Source: a bacterium
Lineage (GTDB): Bacteria; SM23-31; JAUVVT01
NCBI GenBank assembly: GCA_030604505.1
Contig: JAUVVT010000146.1
Coordinates: forward strand, 1 to 5,867
Direction: 5' to 3'
DNA: 5,867 nt
The position numbers and the translations under genes were made by a program. The notes beneath the pieces are model-generated. The model was not told where the DNA came from and made no database searches. It worked only from the letters and a program-made list of their open reading frames with translations. Every line of letters starts with the position of its first letter. The first letter of the stretch is position 1. Shown here piece by piece: positions 1-4,843 of this stretch.

Positions 1-280
1 CATCCGGGTCAGGTATAGGGATTGGTGAGGATTCACGCAAATAATCAGCTTCAACAACGATTCGTACAGATATTCGGCGTTTTGGTTTGCTTGTTTTATA
101 TCTTCGTGATGCGCGATCAATTGCAGCAGCTATGTTTGGATTCTCTAATTCCTGGACAGCAATATTTAGACTCTCTTCTGCACTGTCAATGAAGTCGACA
201 ATTACCTGCTCGAGATCGTCGGGAGCATTATGTCCTGTGGGACCAAAGAAAACTTCTATTTTGCCGTTTTCGTAGTCCAT
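1..280 (-). CDS. Phospholipase D-like domain protein, N-terminal part (runs off left edge)
   Basis: An open frame of 93 codons starts with ATG at 280 and continues past base 1 without a stop. It begins MDYENGKIEVFFGPTG and continues with VDFIDSAEESLNIAVQELEN, then NIAAAIDRASRR and VRIVVEADYLRE. This is the usual opening of PLD-superfamily domains: a strand ending in F-x-P-x-G, the I-x-x-A-x-x-S-(I/L)-x-I-A-V block, a helix, and the V-R-I-V-V-E strand. The HKD catalytic motif (HxKx4D) normally lies further downstream and would be outside the window, so activity cannot be judged. PLD-like proteins include nucleases and phosphodiesterases; which kind this is cannot be told. The start is fixed by a strong Shine-Dalgarno, AAGGAG at 290-295, 9 nt before the ATG. 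A basic stretch at residues 59-69 (RRYKTSKPKRR) looks like an insertion compared with short PLD domains. The gene lies downstream of comM on the same strand but has its own likely promoter. Confidence 0.8.
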   Translation of the reverse strand, partial: MDYENGKIEVFFGPTGHNAPDDLEQVIVDFIDSAEESLNIAVQELENPNIAAAIDRASRRYKTSKPKRRISVRIVVEADYLRESSPIPIPDPD

Positions 281-350
281 TATTTTACGCTCCTTTCTAA
301 CTGATTTAATCGTCTAATTTACAATTAATTTTCTATGAGAAAATATATGA

Positions 351-379
351 ATTACAAAATATATCAGGTCATTTTTCAA
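351..379 (-). promoter_or_regulatory. Sigma70-like promoter for the PLD-like gene
   Basis: On the minus strand TTGAAA (374-379) is followed by exactly 17 bp and then TGTAAT (351-356), each one mismatch from the consensus -35 and -10. Transcription would start near 344, giving a leader of about 64 nt that carries the AAGGAG site. It lies in the gap between comM and the PLD-like gene, so that gene is probably expressed separately. The assignment rests on sequence match only, in AT-rich DNA where chance matches are common. Confidence 0.45.
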
Positions 380-412
380 AGCGTTTTATTGTTTAATATG
401 GGGAATGGGAGA

Positions 413-1945
413 TTACATCCACATTTGTCTGTCGAGGCTTCTGTATTGTATTGCTTCGCTGATGTATTCGGGTTTTATTTCTTCTGTGGTTTCTAAATCG
501 GCTATTGTTCTTGCGACTTTTAAGATTCTGTCGTAAGCCCTGGCAGATAAGCCGAGCTTTGTAATTGCCATTTTGAGGAGTTCATTTCCCCTGTCATCAA
601 TTTTGCAGTATTTTTTTATTTCCTTCGACTGCATATCAGCATTTGAATATATTTTTTCACTCTTGAATCTTTTCAGCTGGAATTCACGTGCTTTTTTTAC
701 TCTTTCTTTGACTGATTCGGATGATTCTCCAGTGGTTTCTCCGGAGAGTTCTTTGTATTTAACAGCAGGGACTTCTATATGTATATCAATTCTGTCAAGG
801 AGAGGTCCTGAGATTCTGGACATATATTTTTGAATTTGGGACGGTGTGCATACACAATCTTTTTTTGGGTCGGTTGCATATCCGCAGGGACAGGGATTCA
901 TAGCCGCTGCGAGCATAAAATTTGCAGGATATGTTAATGAAAGTGTTGCTCTCGATATTGTAACCCTGTCATCTTCAAGTGGCTGGCGGAGAACTTCGAG
1001 GACATTTTTTTTGAATTCTGTTAATTCATCAAGGAAGAGCACACCATAATGAGCAACGCTGACTTCGCCTGGTCTGGGGTACTGTCCGCCGCCTATCAGT
1101 CCTGCATCAGAAATCGTATGATGAGGGGAACGGAACGGACGTGTTGTTATTAGAGCGGTATCGGGGGGCAGCAGCCCGGCGACGGAATGGATTTTTGTAG
1201 TTTCAATAGCTTCATTAAGGGTCAAATCGGGCAGTATTGTGGGGAGTCTTTTTGCGAGCATTGTTTTACCTGAACCGGGAGGACCAATCATAATTATATT
1301 GTGCCTACCTGCGGCTGCTACCTCAAGAGCCCTTTTTGCGTGCTCCTGACCTTTCACATCGGAGAAATCAACACTGTATCTGCTGCTCTTGGAAAAAATC
1401 TCTTCAACATTAACTCTGAAAGGACTGTAAAAATCTTCTTCATTGAGAATCGAGATTGTTTCCCTTAGATTTTTAGCCGGATAGACATCTAAACCTTCAA
1501 CAATGGCAGCTTCTTTTGCGTTTTCTTTCGGGACAATTATACCTTTTATATCTTCCTGCCTGAGTTTTACAGAAATCGGCAGAACTCCTTTTACACTCCG
1601 GAGTGAACCATCAAGCGAAAGCTCGCCCAGAATTACAAACTTGTCCAGATTAGCAGCGTCCACTTCACCAATAGCAGCCAGGAGACCAACTGCAATCGGG
1701 AGGTCAAAAGCGGAGCCCTCTTTTCTTATATCAGCAGGTGCGAGATTTATCGTTATTCTTCTATTAGGGAAATTGTAGCCGGAATTTTTAATAGCAGCCC
1801 CCACCCTCTCCTTGCTTTCTTTAACAGCACCCTCAGGCAGACCCACTGTAAAAAAAGCAGGAAGCCCCCTTTCCAGATGTGCTTCTACCTTTACGATATA
1901 AGCATCAATTCCTAAAACAGCCGACGATAAAACTCTTGCAATCAT
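413..1945 (-). CDS. comM: ComM/YifB family AAA+ ATPase (Mg-chelatase-like), natural transformation helicase
   Basis: This is a complete 510-residue protein, the usual ComM length. ComM is a cytoplasmic hexameric helicase that drives branch migration of incoming single-stranded DNA into the chromosome during natural transformation; E. coli YifB is the homologue. Domains in order: a Lon/ChlI-like N-terminal domain (about 1-170, with GELSLDGSLRSVKGVLP at 107-123), the Mg_chelatase AAA+ core (about 190-395), and the C-terminal Mg_chelatase_C domain (about 405-505, with GLSARAYDRILKVARTIADL at 465-484). Visible motifs are Walker A GPPGSGKT (221-228), the block PFRSPHHTISDAGLIGGG (270-287), Walker B VLFLDE (302-307), sensor-1-like N350, a CPC...CVC cysteine cluster (C352, C354, C364, C366) likely to bind zinc, and LLDRID (382-387) with the probable arginine finger R385. 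All key residues are present, so the gene looks functional. The start has no Shine-Dalgarno; its leader is almost pure A. No other competence gene is in the window. Confidence 0.97.
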   Translation of the reverse strand: MIARVLSSAVLGIDAYIVKVEAHLERGLPAFFTVGLPEGAVKESKERVGAAIKNSGYNFPNRRITINLAPADIRKEGSAFDLPIAVGLLAAIGEVDAANLDKFVILGELSLDGSLRSVKGVLPISVKLRQEDIKGIIVPKENAKEAAIVEGLDVYPAKNLRETISILNEEDFYSPFRVNVEEIFSKSSRYSVDFSDVKGQEHAKRALEVAAAGRHNIIMIGPPGSGKTMLAKRLPTILPDLTLNEAIETTKIHSVAGLLPPDTALITTRPFRSPHHTISDAGLIGGGQYPRPGEVSVAHYGVLFLDELTEFKKNVLEVLRQPLEDDRVTISRATLSLTYPANFMLAAAMNPCPCGYATDPKKDCVCTPSQIQKYMSRISGPLLDRIDIHIEVPAVKYKELSGETTGESSESVKERVKKAREFQLKRFKSEKIYSNADMQSKEIKKYCKIDDRGNELLKMAITKLGLSARAYDRILKVARTIADLETTEEIKPEYISEAIQYRSLDRQMWM

Positions 1946-2027
1946 AAATTTGTTTTGTTTTTCTTGTTTTTTATTTTTATCTTTTTTTGTAAATTAAAAA
2001 AAATAAATGTAATATCAAAGAAAATTT

Positions 2028-2054
2028 CTTACTTTCTTTTGAAAAGAAAGTAAG
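2028..2054. repeat. Perfect 27-bp palindrome
   Basis: The arms are CTTACTTTCTTTT (2028-2040) and AAAAGAAAGTAAG (2042-2054), 13 bp each, perfect complements around a single G at 2041. No gene ends here, because comM and the membrane gene both point away, so an ordinary terminator role is unlikely. From memory, palindromes built on CTTTCTTTTGAAAAGAAAG occur as scattered intergenic repeats in many Gram-negative genomes; that link is not tested here. Confidence 0.85.
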
Positions 2055-2090
2055 CAGACACCTTTTTTAAAAAAAAAGTGTCCCAAAAAA
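2055..2090 (+). repeat. 36-bp hairpin repeat, copy 1
   Basis: It opens with CAGACACCTTTTTT (2055-2068), has a run of nine A (2069-2077), then GTGTCCC and six A (to 2090). GACAC (2057-2061) pairs with GTGTC (2078-2082) and the T run pairs with A, leaving one C-A mismatch in the stem. It matches the copy at 2692-2727 at 34 of 36 positions in the same orientation and starts immediately after the 27-bp palindrome. Confidence 0.85.
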
Positions 2091-2114
2091 TTTTATACTA
2101 AAAGGGAAAAAATT

Positions 2115-2531
2115 ATGAAAACTCATTTAACAGTAATCGGTACGATAAACATTTCTTTCGGGATTATCGGTTTATTTCTTGCGACAGTGATATTTTTGCT
2201 TATAAGCGGGATATTTCCGATTTATTTCGGTGATTTCCCTGCAGAGACTGTCGGGAGTATAGTCGGACGTGTACTTACAGTTTTTTCTATTATTTTTATC
2301 ATAACCGGAATTGGAATATTAAAAGAGGCGTCCTGGGCACGGATTTTGGCGCTTATAATTGCCGGTATGAGCATATTTTGTCCTCCGTGGGGTACAGCCT
2401 GGGGGATTTATTCAATCATTATACTCGTAAAACAGGAAACGGTTGAAATTTTTTGTAAACAAGAATCCGCTAAAAAGGAACCTGAAAAAGAAGAACCACC
2501 CGCCTCCACACCTGCGAATCAGTCTAAATGA
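2115..2531 (+). CDS. Small integral membrane protein of unknown function
   Basis: The protein has 138 residues and no enzyme motif. Hydrophobic segments lie at about 7-34, 48-69 and 77-105. The last may form two short helices around a CPPWGTAWGIY turn (89-99). SWARILALIIAGMS (73-86) followed by a G-T-A-x-G-I-Y-x-I-x-x-L pattern and a charged helix start resembles a widespread group of small membrane proteins usually left as hypothetical; this is recognised by pattern only. The tail (116-138) is hydrophilic and rich in Lys, Glu and Pro, probably disordered and cytoplasmic. The start is the first ATG; the region before it has only a weak purine run (AAAGGGA, about 2101-2107). The gene is followed after 14 nt by a short second ORF, and both are bracketed by the 36-bp repeats. 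Expression and membrane location are inferences. Confidence 0.82.
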   Translation: MKTHLTVIGTINISFGIIGLFLATVIFLLISGIFPIYFGDFPAETVGSIVGRVLTVFSIIFIITGIGILKEASWARILALIIAGMSIFCPPWGTAWGIYSIIILVKQETVEIFCKQESAKKEPEKEEPPASTPANQSK

Positions 2532-2545
2532 ATTGAAGATAAAAT

Positions 2546-2707
2546 ATGTCTAAAATCTATACAGGTTTAATATTAAAATTCAGCAGTAAAAAAACTTCCA
2601 AACTTTACAGACTGTGGTTTCTTTTTATCAGCTCTATCTTGTTCTCAATATTGTTACCTGCACATTTTGTTTATATCGGGAGGAAAATTGACAGACACCT
2701 TTTTTGA
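2546..2707 (+). pseudogene. Short membrane ORF, likely 5' remnant truncated by a repeat
   Basis: The 53-codon ORF starts 14 nt after the preceding gene. It is basic at the start (KFSSKKTSKLYR, 11-22), then has one hydrophobic segment (about 23-44) ending in a V-Y-I-G-R-K-I-D-R turn. The last residues and the TGA stop (2705-2707) lie inside repeat copy 2, so the coding potential stops where the repeat begins. The layout (basic stretch, helix, G-R-x-I-D) reminds me of the start of membrane-bound PEMT/isoprenylcysteine methyltransferase-like proteins, which would continue for another 100-150 residues; this resemblance is weak. It may instead be a genuine one-helix protein or a non-coding frame. 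No clear SD is seen. Confidence 0.4.
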
Positions 2708-2727
2708 AAAAAAGGTGTCCCAAAAAA
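2692..2727 (+). repeat. 36-bp hairpin repeat, copy 2
   Basis: This is the same unit as 2055-2090, in the same orientation, differing only at positions 15 and 23 (both G here, A in copy 1). The stem is perfect: GACACCTTTTTT (2694-2705) pairs with AAAAAAGGTGTC (2708-2719) around a 2-nt loop. It continues with CC and six A as in copy 1. The change at position 23 restores a C-G pair that is a mismatch in copy 1, so the two copies differ in stem quality. Confidence 0.85.
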
Positions 2728-2736
2728 CTTGCTGAT

Positions 2737-2775
2737 AAATTTTCCCTCTTGCGAGGGAAAATTTTGCGTTTTTTT
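2737..2775 (+). terminator. Rho-independent terminator (plus strand)
   Basis: AAATTTTCCCTC (2737-2748) pairs perfectly with GAGGGAAAATTT (2753-2764) around the loop TTGC, giving a 12-bp stem. After TGCG comes a run of seven T (2769-2775). It lies downstream of the plus-strand membrane gene and the short ORF. On the minus strand the same stem has a GCAA tetraloop but no close T run, so termination of the tRNA transcript here is less likely. Confidence 0.72.
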
Positions 2776-2803
2776 GTGGATTTCAAAGATTATAAAAGAT
2801 TAG

Positions 2804-2874
2804 CTGCGGGGCAGGGATTCGAACCCCGGTGATGAGATTCAGAGTCTCACATCCTGCCGCTAGATGACCCCGCA
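2804..2874 (-). tRNA. tRNA-Gln (anticodon CTG)
   Basis: A complete cloverleaf of 71 nt. The acceptor stem TGCGGGG/CCCCGCA has seven perfect pairs, followed by T8-C9 as in E. coli tRNA-Gln. A 3-bp D stem (ATC/GAT) encloses TAGCGGCAG, the anticodon stem TGAGA/TCTCA encloses the loop CTCTGAA with anticodon CTG (reads CAG), the variable region is 4 nt, and the T arm CGGGG-TTCGAAT-CCCTG is canonical. The discriminator base is G73, as expected for Gln. The CCA end is not encoded (CTA follows), so it must be added after transcription. Confidence 0.96.
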
Positions 2875-2880
2875 ATGGTT

Positions 2881-2886
2881 ATTATA
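2881..2886 (-). promoter_or_regulatory. Possible -10 box for tRNA-Gln
   Basis: A perfect TATAAT on the minus strand ends 6 nt before the mature 5' end of the tRNA, which would put the start of transcription at about the first tRNA base. No good -35 is found 16-18 bp upstream. The alternative is co-transcription from the gene ending at 2910, followed by processing. Confidence 0.3.
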
Positions 2887-2909
2887 ATATAGAAATTCTT
2901 TTAACTTTT

Positions 2910-3824
2910 TTAAAAATACTGTTTATATACAAGTTCAATTTTTTTGCTGCCGGTCTTCACTGCTATTTCATTATAGTCTTTAGAATATTGATAAAGATAT
3001 ATACCTACTCCTTCTGAAACAATAACAGTAGACAATATAATCCATGATACTGTTTTATGTTCGGATGAAAAAAATATAGAGCGGTCATCTGAATCTCTTA
3101 AAAAGGCATAAGATAAGGCAAATGTTGCTCCTCCGAGCGCCATTAATTCTATACCGGACTTTCTGTATGGATATTTTTTTCGTTTCGAGAGTTCTTTCTG
3201 GAATTTCAGATTTATTTGCTCATCATAGTGTTTATATGAAGTAATCACTCCTTTTTCAAAGTTTAAGACGAAATTGTTTTCAGGCGGCTTATTATATGAC
3301 CACTGTTCGATTAGTGCACTTGAAGTGAAATATTGGTTTGTTGAAGTAGGTTCTCCGATACTTGCCAAGACCATTTCAGAGTTCATTCCGTTTAGAATTT
3401 CACTATTATAGACAGCGGTTTTTTCTATTGCTCCCCATTCGGGATGAGATTTTATGTCATTTATTCTTTGAAATATGTTTCTTTCATTGATGTCAATATT
3501 ATACTTTATAATGGATTCGATTGTAATTTTTTCATTAACGGAAGTCTCGAGAATCCAACCTGTTTTATATTGATATTCATTTAAAAAAAATTTAATCTGA
3601 TAAAATTCACCTGATTTTTCGGTAATTTCAACCGTATCCCTCACTGCATCCGCAGTTTTGCTGTATTTTATTACAGGAGAGAATAAATCGGGTTTTTCGT
3701 AAATTATTATATTTTTGTTATCTATTACGGCATATTCTTTGTTTATCAACTCTTCACAAAAAGCGTTTAAAGGAGTGTTGAATAAAAATGCTGTTAGAAC
3801 AAATGCTGCAATTCTTGATTTCAT
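2910..3824 (-). CDS. Exported SH3-like / BamE-SmpA-like protein with C-terminal membrane hairpin
   Basis: A 304-residue protein of unknown function. Residues 1-21 form a signal peptide (MKSRIAAFVLTAFLF core, likely cleavage near LNA/F). Residues 31-95 look like a bacterial SH3 fold: IIIYEKPDLFSPVI, then V-E-I-T-E-K-S-G-E-F-Y-Q-I-K and a closing T-G-W-I (88-91). Residues 143-200 carry ILNGMNSEMVLASIGEPTST and EQWSY with a following F-V-L-N-F-E-K-G-V-I-T-S-Y, the pattern of BamE/SmpA-type domains (G-M-x-x-x-x-V-x-x-x-x-G-x-P, then W-x-Y and a strand). Two hydrophobic segments follow (about 224-242 and 258-279), separated by a short charged loop. The start lies 4 nt after the stop of the upstream gene and has no SD, which points to coupled translation in one operon. 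The mature region is probably periplasmic and tethered to the membrane; what it binds is not visible. Confidence 0.82.
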   Translation of the reverse strand: MKSRIAAFVLTAFLFNTPLNAFCEELINKEYAVIDNKNIIIYEKPDLFSPVIKYSKTADAVRDTVEITEKSGEFYQIKFFLNEYQYKTGWILETSVNEKITIESIIKYNIDINERNIFQRINDIKSHPEWGAIEKTAVYNSEILNGMNSEMVLASIGEPTSTNQYFTSSALIEQWSYNKPPENNFVLNFEKGVITSYKHYDEQINLKFQKELSKRKKYPYRKSGIELMALGGATFALSYAFLRDSDDRSIFFSSEHKTVSWIILSTVIVSEGVGIYLYQYSKDYNEIAVKTGSKKIELVYKQYF

Positions 3825-3828
3825 TTTT

Positions 3829-4422
3829 TTACATTTTCTCTGTAAATAATATTACCTTGTTTTTTGATTCTTCTTTAATAAAATATGAAAGACATCGCAA
3901 TTTTTCATTCTCGTTTCCTCTCCCGATAGAGTCTTGATTTCTATAAGAGTATCTCATACATTCCGTTTCCCATTGATGGGGTTTTTCATTAACAGGCTGC
4001 CCATAAGAATTTTCTCTTAGAACAAGCTCATAATTATGCCAGATAGTTATAGTATTTTTCTTCATGAGGTGGAGTCTTTTTGCTATAGTCTCATATGTGC
4101 AGTATGGAAATATATTTTTTAATTTAAAGAGCGTTTCATTAATATGGTTTTTTATTTCCGCTTCAGGTATCAAGAGCTCATAATTTAATATTTCAGCAGC
4201 CTTTTCTTCGGATGAGTTGGACTTACTGCAGATTGTTCCAAGCCGGGAATGAGCCAGTGTATGGAATATTGAATATACCTGAGACTCAAGCGAAAACTTT
4301 TTATTTATATAGAATACTTTTTTGTTTTTTGATAAAACAGAAGGAATATTTTTCTTAAGGTCTGCAGATTTAATTTTTACGTCGTACTGCGCTGATATTT
4401 TATCAAAAATATTGTATCCCAT
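3829..4422 (-). CDS. ImmA/IrrE-like (COG2856) protein with degenerate HExxH motif
   Basis: A 197-residue soluble protein without a signal peptide. Residues 26-90 follow the ImmA/IrrE zinc-peptidase core: IPSVLSKNKKVFYINKKFS, then V-Y-S-I-F-H-T-L-A-H (49-58), and EEKAAEILNYELLIP (72-86), matching the family's E-x-x-A-x-x-F-A-x-E-L-L-M-P. In the zinc motif the His ligands H54 and H58 and a candidate third ligand E73 are kept, but the catalytic Glu is Thr55. Residues 108-135 (CTYETIAKRLHLM and following) fit the helical segment after the core in this family. The C-terminal 60 residues are unassigned. Active members cleave repressors or control DNA-damage and phage-like responses and usually sit beside an XRE-type regulator; none is adjacent here. 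It is the first gene of a two-gene unit with the exported protein downstream. A pseudo-peptidase with a binding role is the likeliest reading. Confidence 0.72.
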   Translation of the reverse strand: MGYNIFDKISAQYDVKIKSADLKKNIPSVLSKNKKVFYINKKFSLESQVYSIFHTLAHSRLGTICSKSNSSEEKAAEILNYELLIPEAEIKNHINETLFKLKNIFPYCTYETIAKRLHLMKKNTITIWHNYELVLRENSYGQPVNEKPHQWETECMRYSYRNQDSIGRGNENEKLRCLSYFIKEESKNKVILFTEKM

Positions 4423-4455
4423 TTATCTGAAAATTTATATTTACTAAATTTGATT

Positions 4456-4484
4456 ATTATAAGATAATTATATTTTGTTCTAAA
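4456..4484 (-). promoter_or_regulatory. Sigma70-like promoter for the ImmA/IrrE-like operon
   Basis: On the minus strand TTTAGA (4479-4484) is followed by exactly 17 bp and a perfect TATAAT (4456-4461). Transcription would start near 4449, with a leader of about 27 nt before the ATG at 4422. The leader has no Shine-Dalgarno. The surrounding DNA is very AT-rich, which lowers the weight of the match. Confidence 0.45.
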
Positions 4485-4530
4485 AGCAAAGATAAATTTG
4501 TACGGGAGTGGCTCTACTTTTTTTTACAAC

Positions 4531-4567
4531 TCCCTATGTTTCCCTTTTTTAAGGGGGAATATGGGGG
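4531..4567. repeat. Imperfect long hairpin
   Basis: A C-rich left arm (TCCCTATGTTTCCC, 4531-4544) faces a G-rich right arm (GGGGGAATATGGGGG, 4553-4567). TTCCC and GGGAA at 4540-4559 form the inner stem. It abuts the first 25-bp repeat, suggesting one composite element. Confidence 0.55.
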
Positions 4568-4590
4568 CGAAGGTGAAGAACACCTTTGCC
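4566..4590 (+). repeat. 25-bp hairpin repeat, copy 1
   Basis: GGCGAAGGTG (4566-4575) pairs with CACCTTTGCC (4581-4590) around AAGAA with one mismatch. It matches 4783-4807 at 23 of 25 positions in the same orientation, and both copies are followed by AG. Confidence 0.75.
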
Positions 4591-4662
4591 AGAGGGAATA
4601 TCATATTAGATGAATTTACATAATATTTAAATATTGGATAAAATAAACAATTTTATATATAT

Positions 4663-4684
4663 GAGACGCACTGCCGTGCGTCTC
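4663..4684. repeat. 22-bp hairpin GAGACGCAC/GTGCGTCTC
   Basis: Perfect 9-bp arms, GAGACGCAC (4663-4671) and GTGCGTCTC (4676-4684), around TGCC, followed by TACAAT. Hairpins of the GAGACG...CGTCTCTAC type are scattered between genes in several phyla, from memory including cyanobacteria and Bacteroidota relatives. No T run follows directly, so it is not a typical terminator. Confidence 0.75.
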
Positions 4685-4782
4685 TACAATATTATCAATA
4701 TTCTTTATCTATTTTGCAGAACTCTAAAGAGGGATTTTAGAAGAAGAATACCGAGTAGTTTGTCATATCGTTCCGTGATGAG

Positions 4783-4807
4783 GGCAAAGGCGAAGAACAC
4801 CTTTGCC
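4783..4807 (+). repeat. 25-bp hairpin repeat, copy 2
   Basis: GGCAAAGG (4783-4790) pairs perfectly with CCTTTGCC (4800-4807) around a 9-nt loop. It differs from copy 1 at positions 4 and 9; each copy has one of the two variable positions paired and the other unpaired. It lies just downstream of the CBM9-like gene. Confidence 0.75.
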
Positions 4808-4812
4808 AGCGG

Positions 4813-4843
4813 AAAAAAGATAGTATATACTATTTTTCTTTTT
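4813..4843 (-). terminator. Possible AT-rich terminator overlapping the stop of the CBM9-like gene
   Basis: The core ATAGTATATACTAT (4820-4833) is a perfect 14-bp palindrome that includes the TAG stop. On the minus strand it is preceded by an A-rich run and followed by CTTTTTT; on the plus strand it is likewise followed by a T-rich run, so it could work both ways. The stem has only two G-C pairs and almost no loop, so its strength is doubtful. Confidence 0.35.

Larger units (their letters stand above)
1946..2114. other. Divergent intergenic region with A-rich comM leader and two hairpins
   Basis: The region separates comM (minus) from the membrane protein gene at 2115 (plus). Its comM-proximal part (1946-1990) reads on the minus strand as an A-rich leader nearly free of G and without an SD, a pattern typical of leaders in Bacteroidota-like genomes. 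Its other half holds a perfect palindrome (2028-2054) directly joined to repeat copy 1 (2055-2090). TATACT at 2094-2099 could be a -10 for the plus gene, but no -35 is recognisable at the right distance. No convincing comM promoter was found. Confidence 0.6.
4423..4829. other. 407-bp gene-free region filled with inverted repeats
   Basis: No credible gene lies here. A 72-codon open frame on the plus strand (4634-4852) runs through the hairpins, has no SD and resembles no protein. The region holds the promoter of the ImmA/IrrE-like gene, an imperfect hairpin (4531-4567), two copies of a 25-bp hairpin repeat (4566-4590 and 4783-4807), a 22-bp hairpin (4663-4684) and an AT palindrome at the end of the CBM9-like gene. 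GGGAGT (4504-4509) can also pair with ACTCCC (4529-4534) around a 19-nt loop. It reads as a landing zone for small intergenic repeats. Confidence 0.7.

Noticed and set aside
87..275. Plus-strand 62-codon open frame
   Set aside because: It is antisense to the PLD-like gene, whose SD, promoter and recognisable domain decide the strand.
281..412. Riboswitch or structured leader before the PLD-like gene
   Set aside because: No extended pairing or known conserved motif is seen; the leader is short and AT-rich.
573..1778. Plus-strand open frames at 573-833, 846-1049 and 1503-1778
   Set aside because: All lie opposite the intact comM gene, lack ribosome binding sites and give low-complexity Ser/Phe-rich translations typical of antisense shadows.
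2028..2090. Hairpins as intrinsic terminators
   Set aside because: Both neighbouring genes point away from this spot, so there is no transcript to end unless an unseen one crosses it.
2055..2727. Integron-style cassette with attC sites
   Set aside because: The repeats lack the attC core sites and the asymmetric bulged stem, are only 36 bp, and no integrase is visible.
2804..2874. tRNA-Gln as an integration site for a genomic island
   Set aside because: No second copy of the tRNA 3' end is found in the window, and no integrase is present.
4423..4829. CRISPR array
   Set aside because: The repeats are only two copies, self-complementary across their full length, and not separated by uniform spacers; no cas gene is present.
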